Shown: piece by piece, positions 57,710 to 64,000 of the stretch
Position numbering within the stretch: position 1 is the first letter of the stretch
Layout of the letters: each line of letters begins with the position of its first letter
Assembly: GCF_963691685.1 (NCBI RefSeq)
Contig: NZ_OY829290.1
Location: forward strand, 1,488,001-1,552,000
Source of the DNA: Thalassovita sp.
Lineage (GTDB): Bacteria > Pseudomonadota > Alphaproteobacteria > Rhodobacterales > Rhodobacteraceae
DNA: 64,000 nucleotides
Reading direction: 5' to 3'
The notes under the pieces: model-generated
Told to the model about the DNA's origin: nothing
Database searches by the model: none
Seen by the model: the letters and a program-made list of their open reading frames with translations, nothing else
Position numbers and translations under genes: made by a program

Positions 57710-58108
57710 TTGACCGAAACCGCTTCGCAACACGGGCCGAAGCAACGGCTTGATAAGTGGCTCTGGCACGCGCGTTTTTACAAGACGCGCGGGCTGGCCT
57801 CGAAGATGGTTTCGGCAGGGCATGTGCGGGTCAACTCTGACAAGGCTGCAAAGCCTGCACATTCGGTAAAGCCCGGGGATGTTTTGACCTTTCCCCAAGG
57901 GAACCAGATTCGCGTTGTGCGGATTGAAGCCATCGGCGAACGCCGTGGCCCGGCCCCAGAGGCCCAAACACTGTACACGGATTTGACGGAACCGCAGGAG
58001 AAGGTTCCACGCGGACCCCGTTTTGAGGGCAAAGGACGCCCCACAAAACGCGACCGGCGAATGATAGACCTTGATCGCCAGCGAGGCTTGAATGATCCGG
58101 CACAGTGA
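57710..58108 (+). CDS. Hsp15-like S4-domain RNA-binding protein
   Basis: A 132-residue S4 RNA-binding protein (QRLDKWLWHARFYKTRGLASKMVSAGHVRVNSDKAAKPAHSVKPGDVLTF), homologous to Hsp15, which recycles stalled 50S subunits carrying peptidyl-tRNA after heat shock. The TTG at 57710 (AGAGG seven bases upstream, then TETASQ) is taken as start rather than the ATG at 57671, which would add 13 residues without family support. The C-terminal tail is basic (GRPTKRDRRMIDLDRQRG). Confidence 0.86.
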   Translation: MTETASQHGPKQRLDKWLWHARFYKTRGLASKMVSAGHVRVNSDKAAKPAHSVKPGDVLTFPQGNQIRVVRIEAIGERRGPAPEAQTLYTDLTEPQEKVPRGPRFEGKGRPTKRDRRMIDLDRQRGLNDPAQ

Positions 58109-58147
58109 ATTAGCTAAGTCGCCAAGCCAAAAGCCAGAGAGACTGCC

Positions 58148-58486
58148 ATGACCTACGTCGTCACCGACAATTGCATCGCCTGCAAATACACCGACTGTGT
58201 CGAAGTGTGTCCGGTTGACTGTTTCTATGAGGGTGAGAACACTCTGGTCATCCACCCTGATGAATGCATCGACTGTGGCGTCTGTGAACCTGAATGCCCG
58301 GCTGATGCCATCCGCCCCGACACTGAGCCGGAGATGGAACAGTGGGTCGAGTTTAACCGCAAATATGCGGAAATCTGGCCGGTCATCCTTGAGAAAAAGG
58401 ATCCGATGCCGGGGTATGAGGAAAAGGATGGCGAGCCCAACAAGCTGGAGAAGTATTTCTCCGAAGCACCAGGTGAGGGCAGCTGA
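58148..58486 (+). CDS. fdxA: FdxA, seven-iron ferredoxin
   Basis: A 112-residue 3Fe-4S/4Fe-4S ferredoxin. By comparison with Azotobacter FdI, C9, C17 and C50 bind the 3Fe-4S cluster and C21, C40, C43 and C46 the 4Fe-4S cluster (NCIACKYTDCVEVCPVDCFYEG; CIDCGVCEPECP). It carries low-potential electrons; the redox partner is unknown. The C-terminal extension with WPVILEKKDPMPGYEE is typical of alphaproteobacterial FdxA. Confidence 0.96.
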   Translation: MTYVVTDNCIACKYTDCVEVCPVDCFYEGENTLVIHPDECIDCGVCEPECPADAIRPDTEPEMEQWVEFNRKYAEIWPVILEKKDPMPGYEEKDGEPNKLEKYFSEAPGEGS

Positions 58487-58591
58487 TCTGTAGGGAATCA
58501 GTGATTCGCCCGATTCGGGCGGAAAACTGGTCCAAAAGGTAAAAGATAGGAGAATCGGCAGGGATTCTGCCCTAGATTCCCCTTTCGTCTC

Positions 58592-58620
58592 TTTTGGGGT
58601 GCTTTCGAGACGCCCCAAAA
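58592..58620 (+). terminator. Stem-loop in the fdxA-carD gap
   Basis: TTTTGGGGTG (58592-58601) pairs with CGCCCCAAAA (58611-58620, one G-T pair). A smaller palindrome CGCCCGA-T-TCGGGCG sits at 58507-58521. Either could end the fdxA transcript. TATATG at 58626-58631 is a possible -10 element for carD. Nothing else is seen in this 302-base gap. Confidence 0.5.
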
Positions 58621-58788
58621 TGTGCTATATGACAAGGACATGACGAAGACTGCCTGACGTTTATCCGCGCCTTTTGCAAACCAGCGGATGAAATCTTTGT
58701 GACAATCACCGACTGACGAGCGTATTTACGTACCTCGCCCGGTCTTTTTGTCGCCGGGTGTTGGGCGGTCCTTGCGGAGAAGGATTGC

Positions 58789-59298
58789 ATGAGCAAAGCG
58801 AAGAAGTCTGAATTCAGCCCGAACGATTACGTGGTTTACCCGGCGCATGGCGTTGGTCAGATCGTCTCGATCGAGGAACAAGAGATTGCCGGCATCAAGC
58901 TGGAGCTCTTTGTGATCTCCTTTGAGAAAGACAAGATGACCCTGCGCGTGCCGACCAACAAGGCCACCGAAATTGGGATGCGTTCGCTGTCGAGCCCGGA
59001 TGTGGTGTCGCAGGCGATGAAAACCCTGAAGGGCAAAGCCAAGGTCAAACGGGCGATGTGGTCGCGCCGTGCCCAGGAATATGAACAGAAGATCAATTCG
59101 GGTGATTTGATTGCGATTGCCGAAGTGGTGCGTGACCTGCACCGCACCGACGATCAGCGCGAGCAGAGCTATTCCGAGCGTCAGCTTTATGAAGCTGCGC
59201 TGGAGCGTCTGACCCGCGAAGTTGCCGCCGTATCGGGCAGCGACGAAGTGGCCGCCGCCAAGAAGGTGGACGAAGTTCTGGTGTCGCGCGCAGCCTAA
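58789..59298 (+). CDS. carD: CarD-family transcriptional regulator
   Basis: A 169-residue CarD/CdnL protein. The N-terminal RNA-polymerase-interaction domain (FSPNDYVVYPAHGVGQIVSIEEQEIAGIKLELFVISF) is followed by a helical DNA-binding domain (VVRDLHRTDDQREQSYSERQLYEAALERL). In alphaproteobacteria CarD stabilises open complexes at rRNA and other promoters that often lack a T at -7. Single gene with its own terminator. Confidence 0.95.
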   Translation: MSKAKKSEFSPNDYVVYPAHGVGQIVSIEEQEIAGIKLELFVISFEKDKMTLRVPTNKATEIGMRSLSSPDVVSQAMKTLKGKAKVKRAMWSRRAQEYEQKINSGDLIAIAEVVRDLHRTDDQREQSYSERQLYEAALERLTREVAAVSGSDEVAAAKKVDEVLVSRAA

Positions 59299-59328
59299 AC
59301 CTGCGATGTCATCAGTGACGGATTACAG

Positions 59329-59358
59329 AAAACCGCGCCCTAACCGGCGCGGTTTTTT
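59329..59358 (+). terminator. Terminator after carD
   Basis: AAAACCGCGCC (59329-59339) pairs perfectly with GGCGCGGTTTT (59346-59356), followed by TT. The A-rich flank lets it also serve the convergent cobS gene. Confidence 0.9.
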
Positions 59359-59373
59359 GATGCAGGTTAGGGA

Positions 59374-60129
59374 TTAGCCGAAAAGCGAGATCAGCAGCAC
59401 AACCTCGACCAGTTGCTGCGTTGCCCCCAGCACATCGCCGGTTTGCCCGCCAATCTTGGCTCGCGCGATGGCGATCACGGCCGCGATGGTTAGTGCGGCC
59501 AGGATGGCCACCGAAAAGGCTGACCAACCCAGCATCAGCACAGCGATCACAAAGCCGATGCCGGCGGCGCTGGCGGCCACGGTTGCGTCTGGGCGACCTT
59601 GTGCATGGCTCAGACCGGTGGCGCGGGCGTGGGGCAGCGCCGCCATCACAACGGGCATGGCAGCGCGGCTGACCACAGGAACCGCGATCAGCGCGGCGTA
59701 GGCGCCTTGATCCAGCAACAGGCTCAGCGCCCACCAGCGGGCTGCCAGGGACAGCACCAGCGCGATCACCCCGTAGCTGCCGATCTGACTGTCCTTCATG
59801 ATCTCCAGCCGCCGGTCCTTCTCCCAGCCGCCCCAAAACCCGTCGGCACAATCGGCCAGACCGTCTTCGTGCATGGCGCCGGTCAGCACAACGGAGGTGG
59901 CGAGAATCACCAAGGCAACGGCGCCAGATTCGAGGCCCAGCCACAGCAAAAATCCCGATAAGGTTGCTAGAATGAAACTTATCACAACACCTACGAGTGG
60001 ATAGGCCCATGCGGCACGTGCACCTCTGGTAAAACTATCCCTCTTCAAAGGTATAGGTAGCCTTGTCAGCAGGGCGAGAGACACCGCAATATCACGGTAT
60101 TCATATCGGCGTTTGTCGTTTTCATACAT
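59374..60129 (-). CDS. cobS: CobS (CobV), adenosylcobinamide-GDP ribazoletransferase
   Basis: Integral membrane enzyme that joins adenosylcobinamide-GDP and alpha-ribazole to make adenosylcobalamin (5'-phosphate), the last step of the nucleotide-loop pathway. Motifs: LLTRLPIPL near the N-terminus, GAMHEDGLADCADGFWGGWEKDRRLEIMKDSQIGSYG (catalytic region with conserved acidic residues) and GQTGDVLGATQQLVEVVLL at the C-terminus. Start uncertain: ATG 60129 has GAG seven bases upstream; 60141 is four codons longer. Divergent from cobT. Confidence 0.93.
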   Translation of the reverse strand: MYENDKRRYEYRDIAVSLALLTRLPIPLKRDSFTRGARAAWAYPLVGVVISFILATLSGFLLWLGLESGAVALVILATSVVLTGAMHEDGLADCADGFWGGWEKDRRLEIMKDSQIGSYGVIALVLSLAARWWALSLLLDQGAYAALIAVPVVSRAAMPVVMAALPHARATGLSHAQGRPDATVAASAAGIGFVIAVLMLGWSAFSVAILAALTIAAVIAIARAKIGGQTGDVLGATQQLVEVVLLISLFG

Positions 60130-60212
60130 TTGAAGTCTCATTCTGCTGCTTGCCCACGGTTAACATTCGGGTAAACACTCAGGCAAGGATGGGAGAGGGG
60201 CTTGGGGAAGTC

Positions 60213-61226
60213 ATGAGTCAAAGTTTTCAATCACTTGACGAGTTTCGTCAAATTCTGTCAACCGCCGCGTCTGCGGACCTCTCGGCGCAGGTTGCCGCCA
60301 GTGCGCGCAACGGGCAGTTGACCAAACCACCGGGCGCTTTGGGCCGTCTGGAGGATTTGGCCATTTGGTTTGCCAGCTGGCAGGGCAATGCCAAACCCAA
60401 GCTGCGTTTTCCGCAGGTTCTGATCTTTGCAGGCAACCACGGCGTGATGGCGCAGGGGGTCTCTGCCTTCCCGGCGGAAGTGACCGAACAGATGGTTTTG
60501 AACTTCCAGCATGGCGGGGCGGCGATCAATCAGCTGTCGCGCACATTTGGCGCTCAGATGGCCGTGCATGCGCTGTCGCTGGAGACGCCAACTGCCGATT
60601 TCACCCAAGCGCCTGCGATGAGTGAGTCTGAGCTGCTTGAGGCGCTGCAGACCGGATGGGACGCTGTGAACCCGAACGCGGATCTGCTGATCACCGGAGA
60701 AATGGGCATCGGCAACTCCACCTCCGCCGCAGCGATCTGTAACGCGCTTTATGGCGGTGAGGCTGCTGATTGGACCGGGCGTGGCACCGGGGTTGATGAT
60801 GCCGGGCTTGAAAACAAAACCCGCGTCGTCGCAGAAGCCGTGGCGCTGCATGGCGGTCAGGGCGATGGGCTGGAAATGTTGCGCCGTCTTGGCGGGCGTG
60901 AGCTGGCCGCGATGGCGGGCGCAATGGCGCGGGCGCGGGTGGAGCGTATTCCGATGCTGCTGGATGGTTTCATCTGCTGCGCTGCTGCCGCAACCTTGAA
61001 AGCGGTGAACGCCAAAGCAATGGATCACGCTGTTGCAGGTCATGTCAGCGCCGAAGCGGCCCATGGCAAACTGTTGGAGCAACTGGGCAAGGAGCCATTG
61101 CTGGCGCTTGGTCTGCGCCTGGGCGAAGGGTCCGGTGCGGCACTAGCGATTGGCGTGCTGCAGGGCGCGATTGCCTGCCATTCAGGCATGGCCACCTTTG
61201 CTGAGGCTGGGGTGTCTGACGGCTAA
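60213..61226 (+). CDS. cobT: CobT (CobU), nicotinate-nucleotide-dimethylbenzimidazole phosphoribosyltransferase
   Basis: A 337-residue cytoplasmic enzyme that makes alpha-ribazole phosphate from nicotinate mononucleotide and 5,6-dimethylbenzimidazole, the partner step to CobS. Motifs: NHGVMAQGVSAFP, NFQHGGAAINQL, GEMGIGNSTSAAA, DGFICCAAA and the catalytic glutamate E305 in RLGEGSGAALA. The ATG at 60213 follows GGGGAAG; the 50-residue longer frame overlaps cobS and is rejected. No cobalamin riboswitch fits in the 83-base divergent gap. Confidence 0.95.
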   Translation: MSQSFQSLDEFRQILSTAASADLSAQVAASARNGQLTKPPGALGRLEDLAIWFASWQGNAKPKLRFPQVLIFAGNHGVMAQGVSAFPAEVTEQMVLNFQHGGAAINQLSRTFGAQMAVHALSLETPTADFTQAPAMSESELLEALQTGWDAVNPNADLLITGEMGIGNSTSAAAICNALYGGEAADWTGRGTGVDDAGLENKTRVVAEAVALHGGQGDGLEMLRRLGGRELAAMAGAMARARVERIPMLLDGFICCAAAATLKAVNAKAMDHAVAGHVSAEAAHGKLLEQLGKEPLLALGLRLGEGSGAALAIGVLQGAIACHSGMATFAEAGVSDG

Positions 61227-61266
61227 CGGCCTGGCCGGGCAAAAGACCACACATAACACGCATCAA

Positions 61267-61290
61267 AAAGGGGGCCGCTTGGCCCCCTTT
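61267..61290. terminator. Bidirectional terminator between cobT and the antiporter gene
   Basis: AAAGGGGGCC (61267-61276) pairs perfectly with GGCCCCCTTT (61281-61290) around GCTT. A- and T-rich flanks on both sides fit two convergent genes. Confidence 0.88.
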
Positions 61291-61295
61291 GTTCA

Positions 61296-63167
61296 TTATG
61301 CTTCGTCGCTGTCTTTGTCTTCGCGCCGGGTTTCCAGCTGGGTCGACAGGGCCGTTTCCAATTCCTTCTCCAACTCACGGGCCCGGGCCACATAGGCCTT
61401 GTTCTGGGCCGAGGGCGTGTTGGGATCCCAGACCTGCGCCAATTCGCGGATCGCCATCCGGTCGTGCTGGAAAAAGACCCGTTCGGCTTCGGCGGCCTCA
61501 TATTCGCTGAGGCCGATGTTCTCCAACACGTAACGTCCGGCCCGCAGGCTGCTGTCGAAGGTTTCGCGCACGATGTCATTGGCCCCAGCCTGGTAGAGTT
61601 CAAAAACATGAGTGCGGTCGCGGGCGCGGGCGATGATGTGCAGATCCGGGCGTTCACGTCGGGCGAAGCCAACCAGCCGTGTGGCGGCCGCGCGATCATC
61701 CAAGGTGACGGCCAGAACGCTGGCCTCCTTCAGGCCGGCGGCATGCAGCAGCTCAGGCCGGGAGGGATCGCCAAAGAAGCCTTTGAAGCCAAATTGGCGC
61801 ATCAGCTGGATGGTGCCCATGTCATTGTCCAGAACCACGGTTTTGAAGCCGCTGGATTGCACCAGACGGTTCACGATCTGACCAAAACGGCCAATGCCTG
61901 CAATGATGACAGGGCCATGTTCGTCGATCTCATCTTCTTCGAAGGTGTCGCTGTCCTTCATGGTTTTGGACAGGAGGTCATAGATGATGAACAGCAGCGG
62001 GGTTGCCAGCATCGACAGAGCCACCACCAGCGACAGCGTATCGGTCAATGGGCCGGGCAGCACGTTCTGTTGGCGGGAAAACGACAGCAGGACAAAGCCA
62101 AACTCACCGGCCTGCGCCAGTGACAGGGTGAACAGCCACCGTGCCCGGCCTTTGATGTTGAAGATATGGCTCAGCAGGTAAAGGATCGCGCCTTTGATCA
62201 GCAGAACGGTCAGCGTCAGGCCAATCAGATCCATCGGTGCGCTGAAGAAGGTATTGAAATCGATACCCGCCCCAACGGTGATGAAGAACAGCCCAAGCAG
62301 CAGCCCTTTGAAGGGTTCGATGTCGCTTTCCAGCTCATGACGGAATTCCGAGTTGGCCAGCACCACACCCGCCAGGAACGTGCCAAGCGCCGGCGACAGG
62401 CCCACAGCGGTCATGATGGCGGCGATCCCCAGAACGATCAGCAGGGCCAAGGCTGTGTACATTTCCCGCAGACGGGCATGGTGGATGAAGGCAAACAGTG
62501 GCCGGGTCAGGAAGATCCCCGCCAGAATGACCGCCGCGACGGCACCAAGCGTTACCAGCGTCACCCCCCAGCCCGGTAGCCCTTCCACCAGTGACATGCC
62601 GCCCGGTGCGCCTGCATGGCCATCACTGCCGCCCCCGGGTGTTGGCCCCGAGGGTGACATTGCCAGTAGCGGTAGCAGCGCCAGCATCGGGATCACCGCG
62701 ATATCCTGTGTCAGCAAAACCGAGAAGGTGGAGCGCCCGCCGTTTGTCTGCATCAGCCCCTTCTCGGATAGGGTTTGCAGCACAATCGCGGTGGAGGAGA
62801 GCGCGAAGATCATCCCAACCGCCAGCGCGGGTTTCCATTCCAGCCCCAATGCCATCGACAGCGCAGTCATCGCGGCCATGGTCAGGGTGATTTGCAAGCC
62901 GCCCAGCCCGATCAGCCGGTGCCGCATCGCCCAGAGCGCCCTTGGGTCCAGTTCCAACCCGATCAGGAACAGCATCATCACCACGCCAAATTCAGCGAAG
63001 TGTTGCAGATCCTGCGTTTCAGAGCCGACCAGCCCCAGAACGGGGCCAATCACGATCCCGGCGCTGAGGTAGCCCAGAACAGATCCCAGCCCCAAACGCG
63101 CGGCCAGCGGCACGGCGATCACGGCGGCAATCAGATAGATAGAAGCGGAAAAGAGAAACTCTTGCAT
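61296..63167 (-). CDS. Kef-type monovalent cation:proton antiporter (CPA2)
   Basis: A 623-residue CPA2-family transporter with 12-13 transmembrane helices (LGYLSAGIVIGPVLGLV, FGVVMMLFLIGLELDP, SALSSTA-like FALSSTAIVLQTLSEKG) and a cytoplasmic RCK/TrkA-N domain (VIIAGIGRFGQIVNRLVQSSGFKTVVLDND ... GDPSRPELLHAAGL). It probably exports potassium in exchange for protons, as KefB/KefC do during electrophile stress; the KefF/KefG ancillary protein is not adjacent. A glycine-rich loop (PSGPTPGGGSDGHAGAPGG) is inserted near residue 175. Confidence 0.92.
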   Translation of the reverse strand: MQEFLFSASIYLIAAVIAVPLAARLGLGSVLGYLSAGIVIGPVLGLVGSETQDLQHFAEFGVVMMLFLIGLELDPRALWAMRHRLIGLGGLQITLTMAAMTALSMALGLEWKPALAVGMIFALSSTAIVLQTLSEKGLMQTNGGRSTFSVLLTQDIAVIPMLALLPLLAMSPSGPTPGGGSDGHAGAPGGMSLVEGLPGWGVTLVTLGAVAAVILAGIFLTRPLFAFIHHARLREMYTALALLIVLGIAAIMTAVGLSPALGTFLAGVVLANSEFRHELESDIEPFKGLLLGLFFITVGAGIDFNTFFSAPMDLIGLTLTVLLIKGAILYLLSHIFNIKGRARWLFTLSLAQAGEFGFVLLSFSRQQNVLPGPLTDTLSLVVALSMLATPLLFIIYDLLSKTMKDSDTFEEDEIDEHGPVIIAGIGRFGQIVNRLVQSSGFKTVVLDNDMGTIQLMRQFGFKGFFGDPSRPELLHAAGLKEASVLAVTLDDRAAATRLVGFARRERPDLHIIARARDRTHVFELYQAGANDIVRETFDSSLRAGRYVLENIGLSEYEAAEAERVFFQHDRMAIRELAQVWDPNTPSAQNKAYVARARELEKELETALSTQLETRREDKDSDEA

Positions 63168-63232
63168 GGTCTCCGGCGATTTTTTGCGCCTTTGCAGGCA
63201 GTTGGGGTCAGGTAGCTGTGTGGCCCACTATG

Positions 63233-63688
63233 TCAGGTTGGCAGCGGCGCGTCTTGCTTGAACTGATCCATCACAATCTGGCTTTGCACCCGGCTAACAG
63301 CTTCGTGGCGCAGCAGCACCTCATGGATCAGGCTGTTGAGGGCAGAAAGGTCTTCGCAATAGACCCGCAGCAGGTAGTCGGCATCGCCGGTGAGGGTCCA
63401 GGCGCTGGTGATTTCGGGGCGCAGGTTCACCAGCCGGGCAAAGCTTTGGCTTTGATCCGGTCCATGGGTGCCAAGCTGCACCTGCACAAAGGCCTGCACA
63501 CTCAGACCCAGCCGCGCCGGATCCAACCGGGCCGTGTAGTTGCGGATATAGCCTTCGGCCTCCAGGCGTTGGCGTCGCCGCCCGGCCTGAGAGGCCGAAA
63601 GGTTCAGCATGTCTGACAGTTCCTGAGTCGTTAGATGGCTGTTTTGTTGCAGCGCGGCCAGCAGCCGTTTGTCGGTGTCGTCCAGCAT
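63233..63688 (-). CDS. Lrp/AsnC family transcriptional regulator
   Basis: A 151-residue Lrp-type protein: N-terminal winged HTH (LDDTDKRLLAALQQNSHLTTQELSDMLNLSASQAGRRRQRLEAEGYI) and C-terminal RAM ligand domain (AFVQVQLGTHG ... TSAWTLTGDADYLLRVYCEDLSALNSLIHEVLLRHEAVSRVQSQIVM). It is divergent from hppD, so it probably controls tyrosine/phenylalanine degradation in response to an amino acid. The 151-base divergent gap includes AT-rich candidates (AAAATGCGCAAAAT near 63768) but no proven site. Confidence 0.93.
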   Translation of the reverse strand: MLDDTDKRLLAALQQNSHLTTQELSDMLNLSASQAGRRRQRLEAEGYIRNYTARLDPARLGLSVQAFVQVQLGTHGPDQSQSFARLVNLRPEITSAWTLTGDADYLLRVYCEDLSALNSLIHEVLLRHEAVSRVQSQIVMDQFKQDAPLPT

Positions 63689-63839
63689 GATGCCTCTCGT
63701 GCGTCAAATTGACGTTTTCCACCTAGATAGTGCGTAGATCCCGCATGGCAACCGCTTTCGCCAGCGTAAAATGCGCAAAATTCCCACATCTTTTGCGGCA
63801 TACTTAACATAGCAAGTAACCAACACTCAGGAGGCACCC

Positions 63840-64000
63840 ATGGGTCCGTTCCCGCACATGGCCCCCAAGGCCGTAATCAGCCCCGAAAACCCCGCCGGTA
63901 CCGACGGTTTCGAATTCGTAGAATTCGCCCACCCCAATGCGGAAGAACTGCGTGAGCTGTTCGCCAAGATGGGCTACGTCAAGGTCGCCAAACACAAGAC
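63840..64000 (+). CDS. hppD: 4-Hydroxyphenylpyruvate dioxygenase, N-terminal part (cut by window end)
   Basis: The first 53 codons of hppD: MGPFPHMAPKAVISPENPAGTDGFEFVEFAHPN, the recognisable N-terminus of bacterial 4-hydroxyphenylpyruvate dioxygenase, which turns 4-hydroxyphenylpyruvate into homogentisate in tyrosine breakdown. AGGAGGC lies 6 bases before the ATG. The iron-binding residues are in the missing part. Divergent from the Lrp-type regulator. Confidence 0.88.
   Translation, partial: MGPFPHMAPKAVISPENPAGTDGFEFVEFAHPNAEELRELFAKMGYVKVAKHK

Noticed and set aside
56066..58618. 850-residue open frame antisense to the helicase, Hsp15-like gene and ferredoxin
   Set aside because: Crosses three real genes and their gaps; composition is that of a shadow frame.
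60130..60212. Cobalamin riboswitch between cobS and cobT
   Set aside because: The gap is only 83 bases, too short, and no B12-box-like sequence is visible.
1..64000. tRNA, rRNA, CRISPR arrays, insertion sequences and prophage genes
   Set aside because: None was recognised by eye: no transposase or integrase motifs, no regularly spaced repeats, and no tRNA or rRNA sequence that I could identify. A covariance search would settle small RNAs.

Overview
The window is a gene-dense, GC-rich stretch of an alphaproteobacterial chromosome. Gene content and order (soxBCDEF, clpP-clpX, NDUFA12-mlaD-DUF2155-aat-accC-accB, rluD-rpoH, GapR, CarD, a divergent Lrp/hppD pair) point to Rhodobacteraceae, most likely the marine Roseobacter group. 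That placement is inference from synteny; no rRNA or tRNA gene was recognised. Two genes are cut by the window edges: soxB at the left and hppD at the right.

Layout. 1-6.8 kb: the 3' half of a thiosulfate-oxidation (Sox) cluster, soxB-C-D-E-F, closed by a strong terminator and followed by a SoxW-like thioredoxin. 6.8-14.5 kb: a GlxA-type regulator, ClpP and ClpX, then envelope, complex I accessory and fatty-acid-synthesis genes. 14.5-29.5 kb: a thiolase, a cyclic-nucleotide-type phosphodiesterase, acetyl-CoA synthetase downstream of a LIV-type ABC transporter on the same strand, and a divergent signalling block: a ScfR/RamB-like HTH regulator, a receiver-only response regulator, a small membrane protein and a transporter-domain histidine kinase like CrbS. 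29.7-32 kb: a persulfide module (TIGR01244 protein, two YeeE/YedE half-permeases, a persulfide-dioxygenase-like hydrolase). 32-41 kb: a DksA-like protein, a degenerate FadJ-like protein, GapR, membrane proteins, an iron-type ABC permease and a GltB-like flavoprotein. 41-50 kb: RluD, RpoH, a glycan-transferase-like protein, an oxidoreductase, a dipeptidase, small proteins and an ABC-F ATPase. 50-64 kb: oligoendopeptidase F, a lipase, an SCP2 protein, a SUV3-like RNA helicase operon, ferredoxin, CarD, CobS/CobT, a Kef-type antiporter and the Lrp/hppD pair.

Most interesting signal. The ScfR-like regulator at 24784-26094 carries, between its HTH and its DUF2083 region, a segment that aligns without gaps to the phospho-acceptor (HisKA) domain of the histidine kinase two genes downstream (about 18 identities over 61 residues, including the H-E pair). 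The response regulator between them has no output domain. Together with the divergent transporter-acs cluster this suggests an acetate or short-chain-acyl sensing relay in which the DNA-binding protein itself receives, or docks onto, the phosphorelay. This is an inference from the sequence and is untested.

Other notable points: two copies of a roughly 130-137 bp palindromic intergenic element with compensatory base changes; a FadJ-like protein lacking key catalytic residues in both halves; a DksA-like gene with an in-frame TGA at codon 5 after a strong Shine-Dalgarno; a possible 23-codon leader ORF before the ABC-F gene; and an ATTC-N8-GAAT dyad in the soxB-soxC gap.
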